Shown here: positions 22,183-32,906 of the stretch, piece by piece
Layout of the letters: each line of letters starts with the position of its first letter
How positions within the stretch are numbered: position 1 is the first letter of the stretch
Assembly (NCBI GenBank): GCA_958510875.1
Contig: OY294070.1
Location: forward strand, 16,049,631-16,113,630
From: Endomychus coccineus
Lineage: Eukaryota; Arthropoda; Insecta; Coleoptera; Endomychidae
Reading direction: 5' to 3'
DNA: 64,000 nt
Notes under the pieces: model-generated
The model's input: the letters and a program-made list of their open reading frames with translations, nothing else
What the model was told of the DNA's origin: nothing
Databases searched by the model: none
Made by a program: the position numbers and the translations under genes

Positions 22183-24462
22183 TACAGGCTGTCCTCGAAC
22201 TGCGTGGAAAAAATAAAACCGAAGATTCTATGATTCGAAAAAAATTTGATGAGCCTTTTTACTTTTGCCTCAAGTGTCTTGTTTAGCCGGTAGAGGGCTT
22301 CAAAGTTGCAAAAATAATTTTGTTTTTTCGGTATAACTTGAGAACGTGATGAAGGACTTTTACAATATTTGGCAGGTGAGTTACTGTCAATAATAGCCGT
22401 TTTTGAGAGCGGAGCATAGAGCCTTAGAGACCATAGAAATGGCTCAAACTTGAGGATGTAACGGGAAAAGTGTCCAGAACTTTTTTGTAGTCAATGTAAT
22501 TCACTCTCTATTTTTTATGTAGATAGCTTATCTAATTTGAAAAATTTTCTTACTCTTAGAAAATTTTGATAAAATCAACGGATTAGCTTGAAAAAAATAA
22601 TTTTCGAGTCTGCAATTTTGGCTTACTAATTTTACTTGATTAAAATACCTTAGTTGCCTTTGCTTTTCTAATGTCATTTTGGCATTTGGAGAATTTATTC
22701 TCAAAACTGTCAGTTTTTACTTTGCTTTCCGTAAAAATTTTATAAAATTATGGCTCAAAATTTCACTAACACTGAAATGGTTAATATCTCGGTAAAACAC
22801 GAATAATAAAAACAATAGAAATGGGGAAACGATGTGATTATTTAGGAAAAACAAATGCTAAATTAAAAGAAACAACAAAACTTTTTGGGAAATCGCTAAG
22901 GCATCAATTGTTCGAAATGTTGCCCATTTTCCTGAATACTCAAATTAATTCGTTTCAAGAAATTGGATTGAACTCTGGCTAGTACTTCCGGATCATTCTT
23001 CAATAAATCCGCTTCATGATTAATTCGTTGCAACAATTCCTCTCGTGTGTTTACTGGAGCTGCATAAACTTTCGACTTCAAAGCGCCCCATAGAAAGAAG
23101 TCGCAGGGCGTCAAATCAGGGGAGCGGGCCGGCCAGTTCACTGGTGCATCGTGTCCTCTACCTATCCAGCGATCTGGATATTCCGCATTCAAATGTCACC
23201 TCACAGCTAATGTGAAATGAGGAGGTGCACCATCATGGATAAACCAGGCCACGACGAATGTGTAAGGGCAAGTCTTCCAACAGTTCAAGTAGCCTTTGTT
23301 CCAAAAAGTTCAAGTAGTTCTCCCCGTTCAATCGATCGGGTATAACGGTAGGGCCAATAATAAAGTTATCCACAATCCCAACCCAAACATTGATTTTAGT
23401 TTGATTCTGAAAATATGTAACTTCCGTTTCATGAGGATTTTCATCAGCATAGAAATGTTCATTATGGAGGTTAAAAAGACCACATCTCGTGAAAGTATCT
23501 TCGTCCGTGAACAGAATTCTTCTACAAAAATTGGGGTTTGCGTTTTGTCTTTGGACAATAAGCCGACAGAAATCTAGCCGATGACCTGGATCCATGGGCA
23601 ATAAGTCTTGAACTATTTTAATATGATAGGGATACAACAGTTCTTCTTTCAGTACATTATGAACTAATGATTTTGAGGCTCCAATACGAAGTCCCAAACG
23701 TAGTGTGCTTATCCCAGGTTCAGTTTCAACCGCTTCCAGTATCGCTTCTTCGAGCTCTAACGTCCTTCTTGTCCGTCTGCGTCCAGTTTCTCTGCGATTT
23801 GCTTCAAATTTGCCAGTTTCGCGAAGGTTTGCCGATTTGGAATTCGGCAATGCGGATATCTTTCCCTTCTCCGGCCATTGCAACGACAAAGTCCATAAAT
23901 CAATAACGTATCAACCATTTCAGTGTTAGTGAAATTTTGAGCCATAATTTTATAAAATTTTTACGGAAAGCAAAGTAAAAACTGACAGTTTTGAGAATTA
24001 ATTCTTCAAATGCCAAAATGACATTAGAAAAGCAAAGGCAACTAAGGTATTTTAATCAAGTAAAATTAGTAAGCCAAAATTGCAGAGACTCGAAAATTAA
24101 GTTTTCAAATTAGATAAGCTATCTACATAAAAAATATCGAGTGAATTACATTGACCACAAAAAAGTTCTGGACACTTTTCCCGTTACATCCTCAAGTTTG
24201 AGCCATTTCTATGGTCTCTAAGGCTCTGTGCTCCACTCTCAAAAATGGCCATTATTGATAGTAACTCACCTGCCAAATATTGTAAAAGTTCTTCATCACG
24301 TTCTCAAGTTATACCGAAAAAACAAAATTATTTTTGCAATTTTGAAGCCCTCTATCGGGTAAACAAGACACTTGAGGCAAAAGTAAAAAGGCTCATCAAA
24401 TTTTTTTCGAATCAAAGAATCTTCGGTTTTATTTTTGCCACGCAGTTCGAGGACATCCTGTA
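22183..24462 (-). mobile_element. Tc1/IS630-like transposon with very long inverted ends
   Basis: A 2280-bp element whose ends read TACAGG...CCTGTA, flanked by TA at 22181-22182 and 24463-24464, the Tc1/mariner target duplication. The left arm (22183 to about 22784) and right arm (about 23911-24462) are inverted copies. The left is ~50 bp longer because of an internal indel. The arms include CCTCGAACTGCGTGG near the ends and extend through the transposase start codon, so the left arm carries a useless inverted copy of the first codons. A broken transposase fills the middle. The first 143 bp of a second copy begin at 63858. Confidence 0.9.
22896..23945 (-). pseudogene. Transposase of the long-TIR element (broken)
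   Basis: Starts MAQNFTNTEMVDTLLIYGLC at 23945 and ends HFEQLMP, stop, at 22896. An N-terminal helix-turn-helix region is followed by the DDE core: LFTDEDTFTR (first Asp), WFIHDGAPPHF (second Asp) and RSPDLTPCDFFLWG (third acid). A frame change after about residue 24, another at about 23245 (RRG to WFIHDG) and a TGA near 23205 make it non-functional. It belongs to the insect Tc1/IS630 transposases with an IHDGAPPHF-type second motif. Counted through the broken region, 43 residues separate the second and third acids, longer than the 34 of mariner. Confidence 0.88.
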
Positions 24463-24506
24463 TATTCTGTTTGAAGATGTTATAATGTATCTTGAATACT
24501 AGAGTT

Positions 24507-24889
24507 CCGCGGATAGCTAATCTTGAAAAATCTTGGCTCCCGGATGGATTCCGGGTCACAATATCTCGACTTGATGCCGACGTTTCGCCAACCATTACAG
24601 GTGGCATCTTCAGGGCAGGCTTGAGGCTTGAACTGAAACTGGTTCTACTGGTTTCTGTAGCCGTATTTATTGTAGGAAAAATCTTTCACGCTACACAGTT
24701 CACTGCCTTTATTCCGGTGGTTAACTCCGTTCCGGCACCTGACCCTGCCGTTGTGTGACCATGTGCGAAGTGGAATTTTCGAGGATGGGTTTCGAAATGT
24801 TTGGGAGGGTAATATCCTGAGTCATGGTTCAGATTATTTGGATGTTTTAGGATTTCTGTAGCTTCAAGGATTTTCGCTGATTTCCTCAA
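24507..24889 (-). mobile_element. Penelope-like element, inverted 3' fragment
   Basis: The minus strand encodes ILEATEILKHPNNLNHDSGY and continues through the element's 3' untranslated end. The same sequence occurs on the plus strand at about 25570-25935. The two copies point away from each other, so this one is a partial inverted copy at the front of the element, an arrangement common for Penelope-like insertions. Confidence 0.8.
24575..24617 (-). ncRNA. Hammerhead-ribozyme-like core, intact copy
   Basis: Read on the minus strand from 24617: stem-I strand TGCC, core CTGAAGA, stem II (GCCACC / GGTTGGC around TGTAAT, with one bulge), core GAAA, then C-GTC, then GGCA pairing with the first TGCC. 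This matches a type-I hammerhead with minimal stem III, a form known from Penelope-like elements. One extra U follows CUGAAGA. Cleavage is inferred, not shown. Confidence 0.55.
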
Positions 24890-24963
24890 TCATTTAAATT
24901 CATTACATCCCAATATCATTTTCAACATGGAAGTAGAATCGTAAGGTTCACTCCCGTTCCTAG

Positions 24964-25735
24964 ATGTATTGGCTAGTCGACAGACTGACGATACTCGATG
25001 GTTTTTCCCACCACCACCCTGCCCAAAAGCAATCTGTCATAAACTCCTTGGTTCACAGAGCTGTCAACTTATCTCAACCTCAATCCTTAAAATCAGAATT
25101 AAAACATCTTCCATCTGCCTTATTATCAAACAATTTCTCCCATTACAACATTCAAAAATTCATAAAGAAATACACTTCGCCTACAATTTCAAATCGACCT
25201 AAGCCACAATCCCCCCCGCCTGTTTTATCCACTGCCTATCTTCCATATATTGAAAATATAACATCGAATTTCCAAAATCCTTAAAAATCATAATATTTCT
25301 ACCCGGTTTTCCACACTTCCAAAATATTCTTACAAACCTATCAAAGATCCCCTTCCTCCTCTTCACTTAGAAGGTGTTTAGCATTCCCTGTTCTTGCGGT
25401 AAAGTCTACATTGGTGCAACTGGTCGTCCAGTAGCTACTCGTGTGAAAGAACATGAGCGCTGAACAAGGCTTCGTGACACCAGTAGATCTGCACTTGCGG
25501 AACACAAGTTTGACACTAATCATCAAATCCTTTTCGAAAATACGAAAATCTTAGCCCGAGCCCCAAACTTCCTTCAGGGAAAAATCCTTGAAGCTATAGA
25601 AATCCTAAAACATCCAAATAATCTGAACCGTGACTCAGGATATTACCTTCCCAACATTTGGAAACTCATCCTCAAAAATTCCATTTCGCACATGATCACA
25701 CAACGGCAGGGTCAGGTGCCGAAACGGAGTTAACC
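24964..25735 (+). pseudogene. Penelope-like RT C-terminus and GIY-YIG nuclease
   Basis: The plus strand begins with the end of the reverse transcriptase (HHHPAQKQSVINSLVHRAVN) and continues through the linker (TAYLPYIENIT). After a frame change it gives the GIY-YIG endonuclease: IPCSCGKVYIGATGRPVATR, then VKEHER, stop, RLRDTSRSALAEHKFDTNHQ. It ends with ILEAIEILKHPNNLNRDSGY and WKLILKNS. The CSCGK pair before VYIG is the usual zinc-binding lead-in of animal Penelope nucleases. An in-frame TGA after KEHER and at least one frame change make it inactive. RT catalytic motifs are missing because of 5' truncation. Confidence 0.85.
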
Positions 25736-25836
25736 ACCGGAATAAAGGCAGTGAACTGTGTAGCGTGAAGAATTTTTCCTAAAATAAATACGGCTACAGA
25801 AATCAGTAGAACCAGTTTCAGTTCAAGCCTCAAGTC

Positions 25837-25881
25837 TGCCCCCTGAGGATGCCACCTGTAATGGTTGGCGAAACGTCGACA
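25837..25881 (+). ncRNA. Hammerhead-ribozyme-like core, degraded copy
   Basis: The plus-strand partner of 24575-24617. CTGAGGA at 25843-25849, the same stem II, GAAA at 25870-25873 and GTC at 25875-25877. Stem I is weakened: GACA replaces GGCA and two extra C follow TGCC. Confidence 0.45.
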
Positions 25882-25935
25882 TCAAGTCGAGCTATTGTGA
25901 CACGGAATCCATCCGGAAGTCAAGATTTTTCATGA

Positions 25936-27250
25936 TATAATGTAGTCTTTTACAGCAACTACTACAATGAATACATACAATTTCTACTTTCCTAATGATA
26001 TTTATTTACTTATTTCAGTAAGTATAATGTAACGATAAGAAGTAAATTAACATTTATTACTTGTTGACTTTGCCAGATAACAATGGTAAATTACTGCGAT
26101 TAGATCTTCTCGTATTATCCACGCAAAAATAGTTGGAACTTAAACTTCAAATTTGTTTTGTAGTAAAATTTAAATTATTATACATTTTCCCATTTCACAA
26201 CCAATTTTAATGGAAACCCTCAATAGCTAAATAACAAGGAGCCAATCATTTTTCCCGTCTCTTTGCATTTGAACGCCATCACCAGAAAGAGAATCAATTT
26301 CCAGTCTTTTGATGCACGTGTTCGACCGGTTGTCATGGTAACGGCGCGTAGGTTCATACTGTGGCCATACTCCCACGTTATCTGTACTCATCAGGTAAAC
26401 CAGCGGTAAGGAACAATCAATGGGTGAGGGAAGACCATTGTGTTATCTAACTCAATGGGGAAGAGTAAGAAAGACGAGGATGGATGAGACCTCTCGATAT
26501 TTGTCTCTTAAGCTATTAAGAAGTTGCCATAAGAATAATTTCTGAAATCTCAAAACTAACCGTTAAGAGGGGTGGCCGCTTTTGACGAGTGACCGAAATG
26601 CGGAGTTTTACTTTAGTTCCTGAATTTCGTATTTAGTGTTATCTGAAAGGAACTTTATAATAATGTCACTGTCCTGTTAACAACTCTTGCAACACTACAG
26701 GTATTTATTACGGCTAGTACCAATAAAAGTTTATTGCACTGCATAGGTCAACGGTAGATCTTGCAACGAACTTTAATCATTGTTTTCAATATACAAGGGC
26801 AGGGCCAAAACTTGTGATGTTGATAACAATTTGCGAGTGTATTAGAACTCCTTCAAAGCATCAAAGATGGGCTAAACGCGGTGGACCGTCTTATTCGGTC
26901 GTAAAAGATTGATCAAAACGGTTTCGAATGGGTCAGGATCCTTGGAAGATGACGCTCGTACAATGGCACTGAATATTCATCAGCGCATTATCTAAAAAAT
27001 TTGAATGTATTTGCATTCAAATTCCTTTGAAGGATACATTTGATTCACACGATAGCTTTAATGTATCTACTCAATCCCAACATTCGCCCGTCCTATCAAT
27101 TTTAATCCATTCGCTGATGTGAATTTAGTTGTTTTGTCCGCCATGTGTTGTGTATTTGTGTTGAAATGTAAACAGTCGACTGATCCCAACTCTCCATTCG
27201 TTAGCACAATGTTCGGCAAAAATCACACGTGCTATAATAAATCCTGTAAC
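25936..27250. other. No gene recognised; GC-richer island near 26.3 kb
   Basis: AT-rich sequence apart from about 26290-26420, which holds an X-box and a CACGTG E-box (about 26315). No open frame with recognisable content. Confidence 0.5.
26329..26342. promoter_or_regulatory. RFX X-box-like palindrome
   Basis: GTTGTCATGGTAAC is two half-sites (GTTGTC / GGTAAC) around AT, very close to the symmetrical RFX-factor X-box. Such sites sit in promoters of ciliary genes in animals. A CACGTG E-box lies 14 bp upstream and a donor-like CAGGTAAACC about 50 bp downstream. No ciliary gene is visible nearby. Confidence 0.45.
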
Positions 27251-27257
27251 CACCTTC

Positions 27258-27800
27258 CTACCTATTATACATTTTATTAATGGAAGGCAAAGACCTCACT
27301 GGCATGGATATCGAAGACTTCATAGGAATAGTTGTACCTGACATCATCATATTAGGGATTGTGGGATCCGCCTTGCTGGTGAAGACGCAAGCTTGAGTTT
27401 TGGTTGCATTACACTCAACTAGATTATCAGATCCCCATTTCAAAATCTTAGCCAAATCTCCATTAATTGCGTCAACCTGTCTCTGTCACGTTCCTCTATC
27501 TTCATTGAATGGTATATGAGCTTCTAGATGAGAAAGCTGTATCAAGTGTACCATCATCTGCAAAGCTGTGGATGGGATAAGTGGTTACTTACAGCAGATC
27601 GTTTATATGGAGGAGAAACAAAGTTGGTGCCAAGACATATCCCTGTGGAAGCCCAGCGTTGATAGCCATTGAAGCGTCAATTATTATTCCTGTATAAAAT
27701 TGAACAATGGCAACAGTTGCTACAGCATCAGCATGTGTTTCCCGCGTTTTAGATAGATTTTGCAAAGTATGATGGTATTTGTTAAGATTCTCCACAAGTA
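27258..27800 (-). pseudogene. LINE reverse transcriptase fragment (copy 2)
   Basis: The minus strand encodes INAGLPQGYVLAPTLFLLHI, then the catalytic region with FADDGTL (YPIHSFADDGTLDTAF), then, after frame changes, ILKWGSDNLVECNATKTQAC and DPTIPNMMMSGTTIPMKSS. This is the palm of a non-LTR retrotransposon RT of the same family as 9488-10330. Stops separate the blocks. Confidence 0.82.
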
Positions 27801-28420
27801 CTGCCCATCTATACGTTGAATCAGAAAAAACGTGAAGACTGAGCTGCTAAGCACCAATGCATTGCGTACGACTTACCAGATTTGAAGTAGGTGCTGTACA
27901 TGGTATGAATATGGCATATTTATTCTGGTGCAGACCCGCTGTTCCCCTATTTCCCGGGCCTGCAGTCGGTGGGGCCTCAATCAAATGCTTTGTTAGCTTG
28001 TGCGGTAATCTAGCACTGGGTGGCTCATATTATATCGTTGACCTCTACTGCAATAAACCAACTAGGTCATTAAACCCCATTGTTTTGGTCTCAACATTGG
28101 CTTGAAAAAATACCTACATATTGATTTATTTTTATTTTGAATTATAAAGGCATTTTTCACTAAAGGAAAATAATGTTCAATTGAAAATATTCTATTTTAT
28201 TACTTTAATAACTACAATAAAAATTAATGTGGGTACACGGAAAAGTTTTACAATAATAATCAATTTTAACAACTTAATTATATTTTAAATTAAATTTACT
28301 TCTTTATCAAAATCAAATTATCTTCATCTAAACCTAAACTTATTATTACTTATTATATTGGTTGAATATTAGTAATCGTAAACGTATGATAAGAGTTTTC
28401 CACCTTAATTACAAATTGTA
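27801..28420. other. No feature recognised
   Basis: A GC-moderate then AT-rich stretch. The 82-codon plus frame at 27857 has no recognisable motif. Confidence 0.45.
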
Positions 28421-28514
28421 TATAATTTTGTCAACTTTCAAAGTACAGAAAATGTACTTGCTTTACGCTTTACTATGTTTTTATTAATTCCACTACAGAT
28501 ATATCTAATGTGGG
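28421..28514. repeat. Direct repeat flanking a transposon, left copy
   Basis: About 94 bp (TATAATTTTGTCAACTTTCA...AATGTGGGG) matching 29472-29559 apart from a 6-bp insertion and a few substitutions. It lies 53 bp before the element at 28568. Confidence 0.85.
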
Positions 28515-28567
28515 GAAATATGGTTTCTCCTAATAGTCCAGTCATGACTCTCCTACTGCATATCGTA

Positions 28568-29469
28568 CCGGGATATCAAAAATTATCTTGGTCAACGGTG
28601 GTTGTGGAATCTAAAAAGTGTGTCTTACTTTACGTTTGAAATAATTATGTCACTGTCACACTGACATCATCAATAACCTACAAATTTCATTCCTATTTAT
28701 TGTAAAACAATAATGAACTACAAATTATGAAATAATTATGTGAACTTTGAACCTTTTCAGAGGTCGTGATAGCCACAATCCAGGTCAAAAACTGTTTTGA
28801 AATAGTTAATTTTCCGTAAATCGAATGACGTTCACGTAAGAAGCCCATAGCACGCGAGTTAGAAAAGTGCAAACTGGTTGTACCTAATACGGCTTTACGA
28901 CGACTTTTCGCGTGCCGTTTTCGCTCCATGTAGTTAGAGTTAGTATCGGACCGTGCCCGACGGCCCTTCTTTTCTCGATGAATGTCCATTAAATAGGAAA
29001 ATTTAATTAAAACAGTTTGAGCTATTGTCAGCTACGCGCGTCTAACGTTCGACGTACCAAAGGGAATTTTCTCGCTACTAAAATATACACGAAGCGGGTA
29101 AAAGCTAGCGGCCCATAGCAAAAAACACTTTATTACAACTGGCGCCGGTCGCACAGGACAAGAAACGGCCCCAAATTAACAAGACCGAGGTAAAATGTAT
29201 AAATTCTAACTTACGCGCAGCGAGCTCCTCGAGGCGTTCATACAATTATGTTTTTAGATAATTCGAACCTTCTAATTTCGATAGGCCACGTAAAAATCCC
29301 GGAGTTCAAAGCGCTAAAGACTTCTGTTACAATATTCGTATAAAATTGCGAAATTTCGCACTTTTAGAAACTTCAAATTAATTATGACATAATTATTTCA
29401 AACGTAAAGTAAGACACACGTTTTAGATTCCACAACCACCCTTGACCAAGATAATTTTTGATATCCCGG
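28568..29469. mobile_element. TA-flanked non-autonomous element, copy B1 (902 bp)
   Basis: Terminal inverted repeats begin CCGGGATATCAAAAATTATC and extend for about 80 bp, through a TTGTGGAATCTAAAA segment to GTTTGAAATAATTATGTC. TA flanks both ends, suggesting Tc1/mariner-type integration. The interior is GC-richer, and related interiors occur at 52557-53425 and in ACLY intron 1. The 98-codon minus frame (28693-28989) is not recognised as a transposase. Confidence 0.82.
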
Positions 29470-29471
29470 TA

Positions 29472-29559
29472 TATAGTTTTGTCAACTTTCAGAGTACAGA
29501 AAATGTACTTGCTTTACTATGTTTTTATTAATTCCACTACAGATATATCTAATGTGGGA
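29472..29559. repeat. Direct repeat flanking a transposon, right copy
   Basis: Starts immediately after the right end of the element at 29469 and matches 28421-28514. It also forms the end of, and the sequence after, the minus-strand frame at 29549-29782. Confidence 0.85.
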
Positions 29560-29782
29560 GAAGACTAAGACGCAACTCTGTATGTCCGTTTTCTATTGCA
29601 AGTTTATCACACACGTATTCTTCATTAATTTTGCAAACCTTTAATCCTTCTGAAAGATCCCGTTTTCTGTAAGTTTCTTCAAAGTATATATTATGATCTA
29701 TCGTAAAATTTTGAATGTCTGCTTTGGTGCTGTTAGAACTAGACAACATTTTTACTTGACGATTGTAATTGATAACTAGCAT
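29549..29782 (-). CDS. Hypothetical 77-residue protein
   Basis: The frame starts MLVINYNRQVKMLSSS and ends ENGHTELRLSLLPH. It is mostly hydrophilic with no signal peptide or membrane segment. Its composition is more balanced than the spurious AT-rich frames around it, and AATAAA-like sequence follows in the downstream direct repeat. I recognise no family. It may be a transposon remnant or an exon of an unseen gene. Confidence 0.2.
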   Translation of the reverse strand: MLVINYNRQVKMLSSSNSTKADIQNFTIDHNIYFEETYRKRDLSEGLKVCKINEEYVCDKLAIENGHTELRLSLLPH

Positions 29783-30963
29783 TTTTCACTACAATTACGC
29801 TATTTTTGGTTTATTTTAAAGAAGACTATGTTCAAACCAATCTTCAAACAGTTTTGCGTCAGTGTCGTGGTGGTAATCTAGAGGAGTCTCTTAGGTTTTT
29901 AGATGAAAGCAACAGATCCAATGGTCTATTTCTACCTACTTGAAATGGTATAATTTGGGCTACGAACCTGGGGCAACTAATGTTGTGATCCTTGGGCGTT
30001 TTAAGTAAACTCCCTGAAGCCGATTTTATCTTGGACCCATCTGTAAAGTCACTGTATTCTTATTCGTTTAAAATGGAAGAACACAAATTAACGGACTACC
30101 TACCCGATGAAATATTCGCATTGTGTAATTGGAAATTTACTCCAAGTTCGTCAAAGTACATGGTTATTTTATATACATTGTGTTTTCAACTCCTAATTAT
30201 AAAACGTTAAGATGTATTAAATAATGTTTTACAAGCTCTTACGACCTTCATAAAGTGTGTTATTCGAGTTGCCCGCTTGGACATGGACATGGTTCCAATC
30301 TAAAAATTGTTTTGATATCGATACGATTGTTATGTAAAGATCGTCAACCGGTAGTGTCAAAGTTCAAGTGGTTTCAGTAAAGGTCAGCTTATAATCAATT
30401 ATCTGCTAACACAAATTGTGGAAAACATTTTGTTATTCAACTAATTATATGTTTTACTAAACAATCAACTCTACATTTATTCCCATTTTTTAAAGAACCT
30501 GTTTTCATAAAAAAAGGTTTTAGTTTATTTTGCGTGAACAGGTTTCGATGTAAACACGTTTATTTCAAAGTTTCATGGAAAAGAAGCATACGAAATTGTT
30601 ATTTGTCCCTTGGAATAAAACGATATCATAACAAGGTGAATGTGAGCCATAATATTTAAATATAAAAAGGAAATATATTACATAAAACCTCATTGTTTGA
30701 AATCATTTTAATCTTCATTTTATAATGTGAATAAAATGATCATCAATTTCTTGGGCGAAATAAATATTTCTGCCTTGCTGCTGGTTTCGGCTTCCAAAGA
30801 ATTAAATTACTTCTTAACGTCTTATATAATTTCGTAAACAATAAGAAAACAATGCAAAGTGGTTATAGTATTACCTAAAATCCGTACCAAGGGGTCAAAT
30901 CATAAACCTACGACTAATCATCAGATTCACTAAATTCTATTGTACTCTTCTTTTCGTTTTTTT
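29783..30963. other. No gene firmly recognised
   Basis: A plus-strand open stretch at 29821-29940 (EDYVQTNLQTVLRQC...) and another at 29992-30210 have protein-like composition but no identifiable domain or convincing splice sites. The rest is AT-rich. Confidence 0.4.
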
Positions 30964-32485
30964 TTATTCTTCATCGGCTTCTTTAAGTCGTTGTATAACA
31001 TCAGCTGTTGTAAAAACTTCACCATAACTGGCACATTTTAATCGTGTGTTCGTTTTTTTGGGTTCTTTGTTTGAACTGGACAACTCCGTGGGTAATTGTT
31101 AATTCTTCTTGGTGTGGGTGCTGATGTCTGGGGATTCTTCTTGGGTTGCGGAGGTCTAAGGGAAGAGTTTCCTTGATCCAGGTAGTTGGTGGACCAATGA
31201 AGGATCATCGTTTGAAGTAGAAGACAAAAGTGAGCATGGAGTATGAGCAGGTTCCATATGTAATTCCGATGGTATTTCTCCATTTGCTCACCCAATCCTC
31301 TCATTTCTTCCAATATCTTTAGTGTAAAAGTCTAGCTCTTTGGGATTAAATTCACATGTTGAAAATTTCTTTGGATTATAGGCCCGTCGAGGTAAATCCT
31401 GCCTTAATATTTTCCCGCTTCATAGATTCGACCCATACTTCTCCCAACAATTTAGCAAATTCGGTTTTTGGTAATGCCAGATCCTTTGCCTATTTGTTTT
31501 TTACCAAATGCAACAATTAGTTTCTTTTCCCAGACAGTCTTTATGGGACCAAATTCAGTTTTGTCAAGGGGCTGAAGTTTATCAGTTGAGGGACTGGGGA
31601 ATTTACTAATTCAATTTTATGGAGTAATGCACTCTCTGTTGTCCTAAGGCTGATATGACTGGTGTGTCCATCAAATAATAACAGCACTTGACAGTCTTGA
31701 AACCACTGATGAAATTGAGGCTCTTTCATCCATGTATTTTTCGAGCTCGAATGAAGCGTTCTTGGATAGGAAGATTACGATACCCAGCGGGCCTTGATAG
31801 CAAAACCTTTGTAGACAATCATCGGTGGGAGGAAACATCCGTCAACTGAAATACATGCAAGTACAGTCGTGGAATCTCGACCTGAACCACCTGAAACTCT
31901 GCTAAACTTTCTCTCTTTTCCCAATAGCTGTTAATCTGGATAGATCATTCGGAAAGCCCGATTCGTCACAGTTAAAAATAAATGATTCCTTATTGTCCCT
32001 TAAATCACTGTCTCTCAATATTTTTTTCAGTTGATCATAGGAATAATATATTATATAAGGATTTCGAGCTTCTTTCCTATATTTTTGAAGGTGCTCCGGT
32101 TTTTTAAATGATAAATCTGGATGACGTGACATAAAAGAATAATACCAGTCCATTCCTGGAGTATCGTCTTTGAATGGAGTTTTTAAATTGTTTTTCTCAA
32201 CATATACCTATCAAAGTTAGCAGTTCTTCTCGGTTACATGGATAACCTATTCTGACTCTTGCTTTCAAACAATTTTTTGTGTTTCTGTTTCACTTGGAAG
32301 CGCTATACTACGCCGATTACTAATTCTGTCTTTAATTCTATGAAAAATTACAGATACCGGAATACCATACGTTTCAGAGGCTTCCCTATAAGTACTGTTC
32401 CTGTTCAGTAAATCACTACAGCACATGTTATGTCGTCCGTAGTATAGATAGGCCGGGGTCTTTTTCTCTCATACTTCCTAGGCAT
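30964..32485 (-). pseudogene. pogo/Tigger-type transposase (broken)
   Basis: Starts MPRKYERKRPRPIY at 32485, the usual opening of a pogo-like transposase with a Psq/CENP-B-type DNA-binding domain. YREASETYGIPVSVIFHRIK and PSETETQ follow in shifted frames. Next come MDWYYSFMSRHPDL, the first catalytic block FNCDESGFPND (about 31960), the second LLLFDGHTSHIS (about 31680) and the third LQPLDKTEFGPIKTVWEKKL, read across a frame change near 31560. The tail ends RLKEADEE, stop, at 30964. Each acidic catalytic residue survives, but several frameshifts and stops break the protein. No inverted ends were identified. Confidence 0.85.
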
Positions 32486-32906
32486 CTTGCAAGACACAAG
32501 CATCAATTATCCTGTAAGAAATGGACTCCTGTAATATTTTCATTTACCCCATCTTTTGTATACATTTCCCCCATTTCTTGGAAATCTGGGGTAAATGTAA
32601 CAAGGTTTTGCTATTTTCACCGTTTTACGAACTTGTATTTTGAAGATGATATATGTAGGAACTAATGTTTTAGTTTATTACTTAACAATAATCACTTCCC
32701 TTTACGTCGAGTGCAATTTCAACACAGTTATATATAACTTTACCACTTTGTTTATCAGCATTTTATGAAGTCTAGCTAAACACCTTCAACAGACTCTACA
32801 GTTGAAATACATATTATAACTCGATTTTACAAACACAGTATAAACGCGGTATAGTGCTTTTGAGCCTTTTTATTTGACACACATTGTGGTAGATTATAAT
32901 TTTGAA

